Positions 11,801-29,300 of a DNA stretch of 64,000 bases are shown here, piece by piece (the first letter of the stretch is position 1; each line of letters starts with the position of its first letter). The DNA is from Pardosa pseudoannulata. Its lineage: Eukaryota; Arthropoda; Arachnida; Araneae; Lycosidae. The DNA is taken from the NCBI GenBank assembly GCA_032207245.1, contig CM063502.1, positions 113,931,812 to 113,995,811 of the forward strand, written 5' to 3'. Below the pieces are notes generated by a model, which saw only the letters and a list, made by a program, of their open reading frames with translations, did not search any database and had not been told where the DNA came from. Both the position numbers and the translations under genes were made by a program.

Positions 11801-13970
11801 TAATCCAACGTATAAGAGTACAAAGTGTTATAAAACTGTAACTTCATTTGTATATGTGGATGTATCTTATACTACTGAACAGACTAATATGTGGTTTTTC
11901 TCTTTCAGATAAACGTTACAAAAGCTTTGTAAAATGTATCCCCTACTTTAAAAAAAATTCTAAAACGCTGTGATTTGTTTTGTTCAGTGTCCCAAAAATT
12001 AATATTAAAATTGCAACATGTGAAATACAGACCATAATAATGTTTCCAAATTTATATAATTTACATTTGGATGTATCCTTCCTCTTTTTAAAAAAATATC
12101 AAAAAGTAATCTTCCATATGTCTTACGAATTTTCAACTGTTAAATAATCTAGAGATAATTTTCCATTCACATCGAACCATACTAATTTCATATCTGTACT
12201 GAAAAATATTTACATTTGTTAACTACTTAATTAAAATACATTAAAAGGAAATTCAATGTTCAGGGTTTGAACGCCAACAAGGGAACTTAAAATTAAATTG
12301 AGAATTTTAATTATAAAATTAACTGATAAAGATCAGTTATTCGTGGAGTATATCATGGAGGATTTCAATCTGTTTTCCTTCACTTTCCTTATGGCTGTTA
12401 TTGCCTTAATAAGTACAATATTTTCTTTTATCACTAATTGAATAATTTCACTATTCATTGACCAACAAACCTTTACTATTACATGTTCTTAGTATCTGAA
12501 CGAAAGGTTATTTATAATATTCGTTTTGAATAATCTGACTAAATTTCATCTCATATATTGATCCAGTATTACCTCTCGAATTTAAACATGCTTACTGTAT
12601 TATAATCACTATCCGAATCAAATAATCTGACAGACAAGGGAAATCCGTCACGTAATACACAATATCTATAAAAGCCAGGTACGTTTGAGCTATTTATTAT
12701 GATTATCAAACTATTTCACACTTTTCTTTATAAAATTAGTTTATTTTAAATGAGAACTATGAGATATAATGGAATATTTAAGGAGACAAGACATCTCCAA
12801 AATGATAGAATTTGACTAAATATGATTTTTTCCCTTTTTCTTCTAGTCTTGAAAGGGCACGATATGTGTATTCTCTATGATGAAATTAAATTTTTAAAAC
12901 TGAATAACTATTTTACTTTACTGAATAGTGTATTTTGTCAACCATCTTTATTTAAAAACTTTTATATTTTCTAGTTTAATAATTTTGGTGTCGTATAAGT
13001 GACTTCAAAATGTTTTAACTGTATTTCTTTTATCTCTCTCTCAAATTTTTAACCCTTTTGATTAATGTATTTTTCATAAAAATTAGTTTGCTTTTTGTAA
13101 ACGTAAAATATTCTTAAAAACTACAGAGTGTTTAATACCGTGAAACAACAGACAAAATGCTAAAACATTATGTAATTGAAATAACTATTTTATACAAATT
13201 ATATTTATAGTAAATGAAAATAGCTCAACATTTCTTTTCTGTATAAATGTTTAACTACTATATGGTAAGCGTAATGATAATTGTATTTAAACCAGGACAT
13301 TTATTGAATAACTAAATTCTTACAGCGTTTTGTATTTCGATGAAAAATTTATTACTTGTAGATTTTAGTGTCTTATATAACTTATGTAGCACTATTACTA
13401 CTGCTCATTAAAGAGTACATATAATTGACGAAATTTTCAAAACTAAGATCCGAGGTCTCCTGTTTCTTTAACACATTCTATTCTCATATTCTTAAGCCAC
13501 AAAAAGAGTTGATCATTTTTAAATTAAATCTCGATTATTGCATATAAAGATAAATGTACAAAAGAATGATAAAAGAATGTTGTAATAGTTTAACTCCAAA
13601 TAGTACTTTTTAAAACAGAATAAATAAGAAAAGAGTAAATTATTTTGAAATAATATTTTTAATCTAAATTTAAAGCAAATTAATTTTAGAATGAGCACAA
13701 TTCTTCAATTTGATTTTTATTAATTTCTGAAAATGACATACTGAAAAAATACAAAATAATTTAACTGGAATGATAAAATAAACTAAACTATAATGATTAA
13801 ATTGCCTCTGAAAGAGATATTATATAAAATATTTTATTCCTAGAACTTATCTTATATTTACATATTAATAACTACAGTATATACATGTAAATAATTATTA
13901 CATCGTGAAAAAAATTAATTTTACTTGTAGTTCGCTGGCCAAATTGTAATAACACAGGCACACAATCACC
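8830..13970. other. About 5 kb of AT-rich DNA with no recognisable gene
   Basis: I see no long ORF, tRNA-like pair of boxes or clear repeat. Small inverted repeats occur (for example the ATCTAACAC / GTGTTGGAT hairpin near 9530-9551), which is expected by chance in such DNA. A B-box-like GGTTTGAACGCC near 12265 lacks a partner A-box. Confidence 0.45.
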
Positions 13971-18890
<4,920 letters not shown>

Positions 18891-18895
18891 AAGAT

Positions 18896-19060
18896 GCCCT
18901 AATGTTAGGACACTTCTCTTCGGTACCGAAGTTCGCAGTTTCCAATTCTGCTGCTGGTATGGATATTTGTAGCCGTTTGAAATCTGCTGTAAACAGTAGG
19001 TGCCGATTTCATTAGCCCTCGTGCAGTAATACAGTAGACCATAGCATTCCGAACCGAACC
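18896..19060 (+). mobile_element. tRNA-derived SINE, family 1, diverged copy
   Basis: It aligns along its length with the reverse complement of the copy at 61204-61381. Shared blocks include 'GTTAGG' (A-box side), 'ggtaccg.agttcg', 'tttgtagccgtttg' or 'ttcgtagtcgtttg', 'actgtaggtcccg' or 'cagtaggtgccg', and a shared 'ccctcgtg' near the 3' end. The B-box is degraded here ('gtttccaattctg'), so this is an old, inactive copy. Confidence 0.6.
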
Positions 19061-19204
19061 TTTAATTAAATAAAATTACATAATAAATGTTTATTCACTT
19101 AATAATGTAAAATGTTAAAAAATAGAACATCATCCATCTATCTAGAGAGTAATTTATTTCTTGATTTTTCATAGTTAATTATTTAGGAAAGTTAATTTAA
19201 CTTA

Positions 19205-19460
19205 ACACCTCGGAGCTGCAGTAAATCTTTGGAGCTAGTTGCGTAGGCAACTATGCCAGTCATCGTTTTGGAGACCAAGAAACCCGGAGCTTATACCACA
19301 GTTAGCTGAAAGAGCTTAATTGAAACTCTACTGTTAATTTCCCAAGCGTTCTTCATCCTGAGTTTAACTACTTACTGAAGAGATGAAAGGCTTCCAAGCC
19401 AGAGGATTGAACGTAGAATATGTACCTTGAGAGCTCGAAGCACTACCACAACATCACCAT
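19205..19460 (-). mobile_element. Probable tRNA-derived SINE, different family
   Basis: This is a GC-richer island. On the minus strand TGTGGTAGTGCTTCGAG (near 19434-19450, A-box-like) is followed about 35 bp on by CGTTCAATCCTC (near 19401-19412, B-box-like), which is tRNA spacing. The rest of the island has no long ORF. The body differs from family 1. No clear TSD was found. I recall similar bodies in spider repeats but cannot check. Confidence 0.45.
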
Positions 19461-20611
19461 TTAGTAAAGATATCGAGGATAAATTGTGATACATTATTTT
19501 CTGAACAACTAAAAGCAAAATTTCTAAAATTAATATCTATTTTGAATATCAAATTTCAAACTTGTTCTGATAACAATGTCATGTTTAAAATCTTTGAAAT
19601 TTTTAAAAGCCTTATTCATTTTCTTTTTAAAGAATTTCATAAGAATATTACTACCAACTTTTCTTGAATTTGGCTTGCGAAACAAAGTCTGCCCATTCTA
19701 TGATAAATATTTAAATATTTCAGACGTGAGACCTTCCTCTACTTAAAAGAGTAAACGACTCTATCACGGGAAATTAAACTTTGCCGGAACAAAGCTCTCA
19801 TAGCCTAACACAGATCGCGAGTTCCGCTGACGAATTTGTACGAAAGAATTCGGAAGATGCCGCATGTGAAAAGAATTTAGATCTCTTAACAATAAAATAA
19901 CTCCCCATAAAATGGAAAATGTAGTAAGAGGATAAAATATGTAAATTCTTATTATGTATTGTCATAAACTTTTAAATAATAGTCTACATTAAACAAGATA
20001 AAAGGTTAAGGGGACAAGGGAGTTTCAAAACAGCAGAATTCGACCAAAATTACAAATATCTTTTGTCCCCAAAGTATCAAGCTAGCCGTAAACTTTCATA
20101 ACTAAAAAAAATTGCAGTTGAAGAATTATTTTATTTAAATTAACTTTATATTTTTCACACTTCCTCGCTTTAATACTTTAAAATTCATATTTTTTTCAGT
20201 TTGGTGTTTTTCTTATTTGTGAACTGAATAGGTCCGTGCTTTATTTTTTTCCTGAACTTCTTCCAATCTTTTCACTCATGTTTCTTACAGTTTTTCTCAC
20301 AGACATGGGTAGGCTTTTTAAAAATGTGAAACAATTTTTTTTTAGTAACGAAGCTTGTTATGCAGTATAAGGGTAAAAATGTAACTGTTTATTTAAATGC
20401 TAAACATATAGTAGAATATAAAGGCAATTAATTTCAAAGCAGTGCATTCAGAGTATTTTTAAAATATGTTATTAGATAGTTTTATTTTATGAAGTTTTCT
20501 ATTCTAAGCAAAATTCTTCTGTTTTAGATTTTTATCTTACATATCCTATATAATATCATTATTTATGTTCATACAGAATGCAGTTAAAAAACGAAAACCA
20601 ATTTTTGATTT
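19461..20611. other. AT-rich stretch with an unidentified GC-richer patch
   Basis: At about 19718-19872 base composition rises (with 'cgggaaattaaactttgccg' and 'cacagatcgcgagttccgc'). There is no ORF, tRNA box or repeat partner in the window, so it may be another transposon fragment. The rest is plain AT-rich DNA. Confidence 0.35.
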
Positions 20612-20782
20612 TGATTTGGAGTGCTACGGTCTACTTTTTGCACATGAGGGCTAATGAGACCGGGACCTACAGCTTAAAGCCGATTCCGAACGATTACGAA
20701 CATCCATACCACAGTGGGCTTCGAACCAACAAACTCCAATACCGAAGGTCAGCACCCTAACCAATCGGCCATCGTTCGGCTA
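20612..20782 (-). mobile_element. tRNA-derived SINE, family 1
   Basis: This is closely similar to 61204-61381 along its whole length. On the minus strand the A-box region GATTGGTTAGGGTGCTGACC (about 20750-20769) is followed by the B-box-like GGTTCGAAGCCC (about 20714-20725). The body contains 'ggaatcggctttaagctg' and ends with 'gtagcactccaaa'. The 60-codon plus-strand ORF across it is a shadow. No convincing TSD was found. Confidence 0.75.
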
Positions 20783-21074
20783 AAATGAAAATTGAAGAAA
20801 ATAAGATTTAAAGTCTCGATTAATAAGATAATTTTGAAAGAATTTACTCTGTTCTATCATGCTGATTTTTAGTATTCCTGATTTTTTTTTAAATTTATCA
20901 ACTTTTTTCAATTTCTTATTTTAAAAAAAAATCTTATTTATACTCCACACGACTTTCTAACAAGCCTATAAAAGGATACATACTTTTGCTGCACTTTGCA
21001 TAAATTTATTTTATTTAGATGTGAGCAACTATCCTTCAAATCCTCAGTGTGATACTCACACAATGCCAAAAATG

Positions 21075-21410
21075 TTACCTTTTAATAACGAGCCGTACGT
21101 GTCCTCTGGGTAGTGCTAAATGAGAGACAACCTCAGGGGTATAACTCCTTTAGGTATATACGGGTGTCACGAGCCCGGGGTTCACCTGAGTGATCTTTCT
21201 CTAGTGTCTTCTCTGGTAGACCAGAACTTACGCTTGTTCCTTACCGGAATTGACCAAATTAATTCTCAAACGATGACGAACCTCGCGTAGGTCAGCTGCA
21301 GCTCTATAGCTGTTGTGGTTGCTGTCGTGGTGACTGGTCATTCAGTTTGTCAACTGCTGTATCGGCAAAGAGCCTAGGTCAGTGTAAGAATTCCCTTACC
21401 TTTTAATAAC
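21075..21410. mobile_element. 306-bp GC-rich insertion flanked by a perfect 15-bp TSD
   Basis: TTACCTTTTAATAAC occurs at 21075-21089 and again, identical, at 21396-21410. The 306 bp between (21090-21395) is much richer in G+C than its surroundings. It has no ORF of note, no TIR and no poly-A, so it is most likely a short retroposed element. A weak B-box-like GGGTTCACCTGAG lies near 21180. I see no second copy in the window. TSD length and perfection point to a fairly recent insertion by LINE-type target-primed integration. Confidence 0.75.
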
Positions 21411-22060
21411 ATAAAAAATCGTATAATATTAAATTAACAACGAGTACTGTCAGGAGGTGTAACATGTACTGAGGAGTTCATGACCAGGGCGAACTAAGTC
21501 CAAATTTTCTTTTACAACGTGAAATTGTTTAATAGGGTTAATAAAAACCCTGAATACATCGTATTCTTATTTCATACGAATGCATACCACATATGTTAGT
21601 AAACACCTTATTTATTTATTTTCGAAGATCAATTTAAAATATTAGGAACTAGTTCTTAGACAGAAAGTTTGGGGTTCAATTTCTCTAAAATTTCAAAATG
21701 GATGTTGTTCACTTTAGTTATGATTCCCTCATATATTAATACAAGAATGAGTAGAGTTCAATTACTGCCATCTAGCGTAAATAAGTAGCTTTAATATTTG
21801 TTATATTGAGATATTTCATTATATATAGTGCAGATTTCAATAAAAGTTGTAGGTATATCTCTAGATGTACGGAATTCCTAAATACAAAATTCCCTTTTTT
21901 ACGGCTAATTGTTTTGAGCCATACGAAATGCATATATAAGAACAGACATTATGCCGAAACTGATCAATGCGCATTTAGGAATGATGAAAATGCCTATTTC
22001 AAATTTCAAAGTTAAAGGTTCTTTTACATACGAACAGACATAACGTTTAAAGTCATCAAA
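21411..22060. other. AT-rich stretch, no feature recognised
   Basis: The 69-codon ORF at 21806 has no recognisable similarity and AT-driven composition. Confidence 0.4.
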
Positions 22061-22238
22061 ATGGATTCAGACACACCAAAGTATTATTACCGTCAAAATT
22101 TCAAAACCAAAAGTTCATTTTTTTAAACATTTTAAGCAAATTCGATTAGATTATTTTTTTTTATTTCTTACAAAGTAAAAAGATTATGGTAACTAGATGT
22201 AATAATACCGACATGGAAAATGTGTTCCTTATACTTTT
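22061..22238 (+). repeat. Dispersed repeat, copy 1 (about 180 bp)
   Basis: It matches 23949-24125 in the same orientation, from 'atggattcagacac' through 'ttaagcaaattcgattag' to 'aaaatgtgttccttata', with only scattered differences. Noncoding. It could be the 3' body of a retroposon; the second copy directly follows a SINE. Confidence 0.75.
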
Positions 22239-23702
22239 ACCAGCTATAAAAATAAATGATTCATTTTTTTAAATAAAAATTGCTGTTTATAACTTTTTAT
22301 AGACTTCTAAAAATGTAATGATTTAAAAAATAAAAATATAAAATTATCTTATCATCTGCTGTGTAGATCATTAAAACAATTTCACAGTCGTCCAGTTTAT
22401 ATGGTTTATTACATAATCTACAAAATATGTTTTTCTTCAATTTGTAATTATTTAGACCTAGATATTTATATCTATTAAAAATATTTCCCACTTTTAATTT
22501 TTATCATAAAGTTCTTTTATTCACACGATTACCTAAGAGCTTAACCTTAATTTTTCAGGTTGGTTTTTTAATTTGATAATTTTATATTTCATCCATTAAT
22601 TTCAACTTTGAAAATATTTCAGTTATGTAATGTTTTTCTAAATCACATTTTATATAAAATATAAAATTAGTAACATTCGAAATTCACGAAATATATTGCG
22701 TGGTCCGAAGAAATTCCATGTTGAAATTCATTTAATGTTTTTCTTCCTTGAACTGTGCAGTTAAACAAACTATGCTCAGTAACTTAGTTATTTAGTCTGT
22801 TGATTAAATGACCTGGAAGCAAATCGTTAATGAACCGTTCTTTACGAAGTATGCATTTTCTCGAATCTAAGTGTTGAAACTATTTAAGTTCTGCATAATT
22901 TCATGCGGTAGAGAAAATGAAGTTGTAAATAAACAAAAGCTATCATAGCATATTTTTTTATGTAGTACGTTAGATTTTAAATGAGTTTTTTTACAGTTAA
23001 GTTGACATAATAAACTTCGTACATAAAGAAAATTATTTGAAGTGTAATATCAAATAAATGGGAAATTACTTTGAGATAACACGGTTATTAAAGCTTATAT
23101 TATTTAACTCATATATAAGCAACTATTTATTTTGATTCACATAGTTTTTTTTTTATATTTTAATAGTACTATGCAAAAAAGTCATGCTATAGCTATACCC
23201 AAGTTAGTCTCCAAGATAAATTCAATTCACTTGCAAATTTTATGTGTATTTTTAACAATAACATTTTTAAATAAATTATATCAATGTAAATAAATATTAT
23301 TAACAGATTTATGGGAATAATCTAGTAAATAATTTAAAAAACATTTATTCACCCTATTACGTATTGTCGTCTATTATTTAACAGTACTTTACAAAAAATC
23401 CAGATATTCTCACTTCCATGTTAGTTTCCAAACTAAATACGTTTCATTTATACGTGTATTTTTAAAAAGAATAATGTTTATAAATTAATATTTTATTAAG
23501 GATACATATTGTTTGCAATAAATTGCAAAAATAGTATATGACAATAAACAAGTACATATTATTCTATGTATAAAATTGTAACTTTCTGCTTAGTGATTAA
23601 GAGTAAGAATAAAGAATCAAAGAGAATAATTAATATTTTCTTCAATTCTTTCATTTACCTCCTTTATCTGTAAATGATAGTAACACTTTAAATTTGGTGT
23701 AT
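22239..23702. other. AT-rich stretch, no feature recognised
   Basis: No coding, RNA or repeat signal could be supported in this stretch. Confidence 0.45.
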
Positions 23703-23851
23703 AGCGGCTAAATCAGTAGGTTGCTGTCTTTAGGTTATGTTTTCCGTGGGTTTGAATACCGCTTATGGGATGAATTTTCATATCCAATTGGAATCTACTG
23801 TAAGCAGTATATCTCAGTCTAATTAGCACTAGTATGGCGAAAACGGGACTG
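23703..23851 (+). mobile_element. tRNA-derived SINE, family 1, diverged copy
   Basis: AGCGGCTAAATCAGTAGG (about 23704, A-box side) is followed by GTGGGTTTGAATACC (about 23746, B-box). The body then matches family 1: 'ttggaatctactgtaagcag' corresponds to 'ttggaatcggctttaaactg'. CpG-type decay (TTTGAAT for TTCGAAT) suggests age. Confidence 0.65.
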
Positions 23852-23948
23852 TCAAGATTCCAATCAAACCAATCCATCTCAAAATTATTGTATCTATCCA
23901 CCTTCTACAGAGGAAACTTGAATGGTTTTTGCAAAAATATAGGTGGAA

Positions 23949-24125
23949 ATGGATTCAGACACTCCAAAGGATTATTACCGTCGAGATTTCAAAAACGAAA
24001 GACATCATTTTTTGAGACTTTAAGCAAATTCGATTAGATTATTTTCTTTATATCGTACGAAGTTAAAAGATTGTATTAACTAGATGTATTAATACCGAGA
24101 TGCAAAATGTGTTCCTTATAATTTT
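23949..24125 (+). repeat. Dispersed repeat, copy 2 (about 180 bp)
   Basis: This is the partner of 22061-22238, about 1.9 kb away in direct orientation. It sits between two SINEs of opposite orientation (23703-23851 and 24127-24318). The overlapping 67-codon ORF is not shared in frame with copy 1. Confidence 0.75.
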
Positions 24126-24126
24126 A

Positions 24127-24318
24127 AAATATAGGTTGGGTGGTTGCGTCAGAGCGTTAAGATCTACTTTTTATGCTACAAGAGAGCGAATAAATTTGGG
24201 GACTAATACTTAAAGTCGAATTCGAAAAGCTGCCAATATCCATGCCAGCAGTTGGATTCAAACACACGAAATCCATTACAGAAGATCAGCGCTCTACCCA
24301 TTTGGACATCTTTCTAGT
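24127..24318 (-). mobile_element. tRNA-derived SINE, family 1
   Basis: On the minus strand AAATGGGTAGAGCGCTGATC (about 24283-24302) is an excellent A-box/D-arm, followed by GTGTTTGAATCCAAC (about 24254-24268) as B-box. The body keeps the family-1 order, including 'gcagcttttcgaattcgact' where other copies read 'gtcgtttggaatcggct'. It inserted next to, or with, the repeat at 23949. Confidence 0.7.
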
Positions 24319-24329
24319 ATAATAGAAAG

Positions 24330-24909
24330 AGGGAATAGTTCCCAACAAAATGATAAATAATTATCATGGATGTATAAAAATAAAAGAAGTCAAAAAATTT
24401 TATGTATAGAAGCATTTATCATATTTGTACTACTTTAATAGCTAAATGTTATTAGATTAGAAGTCGGGTGATCAAAGAATTGTGAATCAATATTTTCGTT
24501 ATCATACTTTATTATCTAATCACTTCAATATAGTTGTAGCCGTTGAAAGTGTCATAAAAACTCGAAATAATAGTGAGCTAAACAAAATTATTAAACACTC
24601 TCTTAAAATTCAAGTAAAGTGACTTTTTATTGCTAATAATTAAACGCTTTATTTGACAAACTAACCTATAAGTTAATCTGAAAAAATAATTTGTCCCATT
24701 AGTAATTTGTGTTAAATGATTAAATTGTTGTAGTACATTATGAAAGATATAACGTATTTAATAATTTCACATTCTTATTTAAAAATATGATATTTGGAAG
24801 AAAAGTTTGTTCGTTTACGAGTAAATAATAGTAATAATAATCTGGTTTATACTCATTGAAGAGTAAAAACTGTATTATTATTACTCTCTCTCACACACAC
24901 TCATATGTA
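24330..24909. other. AT-rich stretch ending in a CT/CA microsatellite
   Basis: No gene recognised. A short CTCTCTCTCACACACACTC run (24883-24902) precedes the TIR element. Confidence 0.5.
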
Positions 24910-26048
24910 CAGGGTGAGTCTAAATTGTTTTTACAAAACAATAGGGGGGAATAGTACCCATTCAGAAGAGCAATAAATGCATGGGGTTGCATTCCACTCT
25001 GAGAGTCAGAAAAGAATAAAGTTGAAACACATCCAGGATGGACAAGTCATCGCCTCTAGTGTCCCTCTGTACTTGTCTACGTAGTATATCTCCAAAGCAA
25101 GACTTTCAAACATCTACTGAATGCAAATTTCCAGTGAGAAGCAGCATCATATTTCTCCTAGTAGGTCCCATAGAAAGCTAATCTGACAATCACTGGGCCA
25201 ACCTCCAGTGACAACCACCACTCATTAATTCGCCGATGTTAATTGCTAAATGACACCAGCTTAATGCTAAACAGATTTACAGCAAATTAACAATATTATT
25301 TTATTTATTCCTTATTCTAAAATCTTTGATTGATAATATATTGCTTATAAAACAAGTAAATAATTGATTAGATTTGAAATAAAGTTATATATAATCTATG
25401 TATTCAAAATTTTGAAACCTATTTTTAATTAATAATTGTAATTTTATGTTTTTATGCACTTTTTCTGATTATATCAAATCATATGATTATACAAAAAGAA
25501 AACGGCGTATGTTTCTACTGCATAGTAATGGAATTGTTTTTGGTATAAAAACTGTTGTCTTGAATTTAGATGTAACAAACACACCTACTGTTTTTTATTG
25601 CATATAATTTTTATTTATTTTATTTCTTAATTGTGATAAAACATATGTTTTGTATTGAGTTTTTATACTGATATTTGGATGTAACAAAATTTACTTACCG
25701 TTTTTAACTGTGCTCAGTTGATGGTATTGTGCTTTTTCCACTTCTCTGCTTATCCTTTGTGTAGTCATAAACTGGTGGTTCACTGGGAGAGGATTATTTA
25801 TGTGAAACCACATGCTTAGTCACCACTTTAAGGACTTGTTGTGAGTTTTTTCTAAACCATAAAATAGACTTGCAACTTTTAATATTGTTCATTCGCATTT
25901 CCAACATTGTTTGAAGTTGAGATCGTGATTCAAATTTTAAATTTTACTCCCTTTCACAGTGGAATGCGACACCATGTTCCATGATAATTATTGCTTATCT
26001 GAATATGTACTACCACTCTTCTTATTTTGTAAAAACCACTAGACTACA
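24910..26048. mobile_element. Non-autonomous DNA transposon with about 100-bp terminal inverted repeats
   Basis: The left end (from CAGGGTGAGTCTA at 24910) and the reverse complement of the right end (from about 26048) align: GTTTTTACAAAA in both, AATAGTACCCATTCAGAAGAGC against 'ggtagtacatattcagataagc', then AGCAATAA, then GCATTCCACT in both. Similarity runs for about 100 bp with a few gaps. The roughly 940-bp interior has no long ORF. At about 25175-25260 a more GC-rich piece might be eroded transposase but is not readable. The superfamily is uncertain; CAGGG-type ends occur in more than one. The TSD is not clear. Confidence 0.65.
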
Positions 26049-26425
26049 CTTCATAGCTCGGATAGCTTGAAAACATCATACTCACCGTGCATTCGAAGCC
26101 TTTAAAGGAGATTAGAAAGAGGATAAAACATAAGTAAAAAATATTAGAGTTTTTTAAAGGAGATTTGTAGCTTTTATTTACTATATATACCTTCTGCATG
26201 GTAAAAAAAATTATATAGAATTCATTAAGACAGTTATCAATCAGTTTCAATCAATAGTATATTTATTAAAATAAACAGGTGTTGCATTCAATTTCAAAGA
26301 ATTAAATATCTTATATCTAAACGAAAAAAGAAATCATTAAGACCATAATACAACTTTTTTTCAGAAAGAATAAAATACTTAACATCTAGTCATTAAAGCG
26401 GATAATGTGCAATAAAAAATCTTTT
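26049..26425. other. AT-rich gap between the TIR element and the gag fragment
   Basis: No coding match was seen. Similarity to a gag protein ends close to 26447, so the rest of the retrotransposon was lost at or near this point. Confidence 0.4.
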
Positions 26426-27313
26426 TTAAATAATTTTGAGACTGTGTTTCAAACCGTACACTAGAGCCGATTTCAAATCTTTTAACTCCGCTAGTCTGAG
26501 GGCTTTCTGAATTTCGGGATCTTTCACACCATCAATAAAATATTGCAGGGCCAAGGTATCCCGTATGTCAGCTGGGTAGTCGTTAAATGCAAGATGGGAG
26601 AGCCGTTCTACATCTGTCGCCAAATCTTGGAGAGTCTCATTTTGTCTTTGTTGGCGGGATTTTAATTGCAGACGATTAAAGTCCTTTAAATATTTTTCGC
26701 CGAAACGTAGCTCTAAGGTCTCTGTAAGTGTTTCAAAATTTACTTGCTGTTCTTCCGGGATTGTTCTTAAGACATCTGCAGCCTCCGCTCGTAATGATGC
26801 AGCCAATTGGCGAGCTTTGGTAACCGGATCCCAGCCATTTCCATCGGCCACAATTGCGAACTGGGTTTTATATACCTGCCAAGATGTTTTCCCATCATAT
26901 GTGGAGAGCTTGATATTCGGCTTGGCGAGAATGGGTTGATCTTGGTTGATTTCTGTTCCACGAATATTTTCTACTGCAAATTTGGATTTTTCCGAAGATA
27001 ACCCAACATTCATTGCTTCTTTTAATTTATCAATTTCTCGCTCCATTTTCTTTTCAATTTCGCCAAATCTACCTTCATTCTTCTCGATTATTTTTTCCAT
27101 TTCGCCAAGTCTTTCCTCATTTTTTTCCACTTTTTCTGAAATAATGTCTACTTTAGTGTTTAACACGCTTACGATGTTAGCCTTCATTTCTTCTAATCTT
27201 TCTTCTTGAATTCTCTGACCTGCCTTTATATCTTCCTGTCCATTTTTTATGCTTTGCATAAGTTCAAAAAATTGTTTCATCTCCATCTCAGCCATCGCTC
27301 TTGTCTTCACCAT
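26426..27313 (-). pseudogene. gag: Partial gag of a Ty3/Gypsy-type LTR retrotransposon
   Basis: A 295-codon frame starts with ATG at 27313 (MVKTRAMAEMEMKQF), 26 bp past the LTR, where a gag start is expected. Residues about 10-100 are rich in K, E, M and I in a heptad-like pattern (coiled coil, with repeats of 'EKNEERLGEMEK'). Residues about 130-288 form a retrotransposon capsid region: PNIKLSTYDGKTSWQVYKTQF, then ELRFGEKYLKDFNRLQLKSR, then LALQYFIDGVKDPEIQKALR. Gag packages element RNA into cytoplasmic particles. The frame runs into unrelated AT-rich DNA after VYGLK and stops. There is no CCHC zinc knuckle, protease, reverse transcriptase or integrase. The element is broken and non-functional. 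Confidence 0.85.
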
Positions 27314-27318
27314 TCAAT

Positions 27319-27335
27319 CCCACACTCTGACACCA
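27319..27335 (-). promoter_or_regulatory. Primer binding site of the LTR element
   Basis: Three bases past the LTR end, the minus strand reads TGGTGTCAGAGTGTGGG. The leading TGG pairs with the CCA end of a tRNA, as in reverse-transcription primer sites. Which tRNA it matches was not determined. Confidence 0.65.
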
Positions 27336-27338
27336 AAT

Positions 27339-27832
27339 TGTTACGAACTTCCCAAAACTAAAACTGCTGGGTTCAGGGATTGAATGGACTTTACAAGCAA
27401 GCAAGACTGCAGCACGAAGACAAATACTTTATTGGAAGAAATACAACGTCAAAATCTCCGCGGAACAATTTTGAGCCCAAAGCCGTCGGCTCACGCAAGA
27501 CTTTCCGCATCAAGCACAACACACCGTGCGTACTCCTCTTATACCGAGATATTCTCTTAACGACTCTCCTCTGCATGGGACTCCGTCTGCCTTATATAGG
27601 CTCACAGAAACTGCCAGAACACTCCAGAAGCCGGAACCGGAAGTGGCCACGTGACGCTACACTTGGCGACATTTGGCGACACTTGGCGACACTTGGCGAC
27701 GAACTTGGCGATGAACTTGGCGACAAAAATAGGTTGCCAAATCCATCGCCAACGAGCCTATATCTCGCCAATTTGGCGAGATACCCATAGAGTCCCATGA
27801 TAAACTCAAGCAATTTTCGCAAATTCGTAACA
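27339..27832 (-). mobile_element. 5' LTR of the Gypsy-type element, 494 bp
   Basis: The termini are a perfect 9-bp inverted repeat, TGTTACGAA (27339-27347) and TTCGTAACA (27824-27832), with canonical TG...CA ends. On the minus strand it has a TATA box, CCTATATAAG (27591-27600), and a polyadenylation signal AATAAA (27428-27433) about 170 bp downstream, giving the U3-R-U5 order. U3 holds a short tandem array (27661-27726). Next to it are the primer site and gag. No 3' LTR is in the window. The outer edge touches an (AT)n block at 27833, so the insertion target was probably that microsatellite. Confidence 0.85.
27661..27726. repeat. Tandem 12-bp minisatellite within the LTR
   Basis: ACTTGGCGACA-type units repeat about five times, the last ones lengthened by GA or TGA. 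The unit contains the palindromic core TTGGCGA / TCGCCAA. In the U3 part of an LTR such arrays often act as enhancers; that role is inference. Confidence 0.85.

Positions 27833-29300
<1,468 letters not shown>

Noticed and set aside
12262..12280. B-box-like GGTTTGAACGCC
   Set aside because: No A-box at tRNA spacing and no repeat partner.
20612..20782. A functional tRNA gene at the SINE heads
   Set aside because: B-boxes are present, but the arms do not fold into a full cloverleaf and the sequence continues into a SINE body.
25175..25260. Transposase-like wording on the plus strand in the TIR element ('actgggccaacctccagtga')
   Set aside because: There are too many stops and no second motif. 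Similarity cannot be separated from chance by eye.
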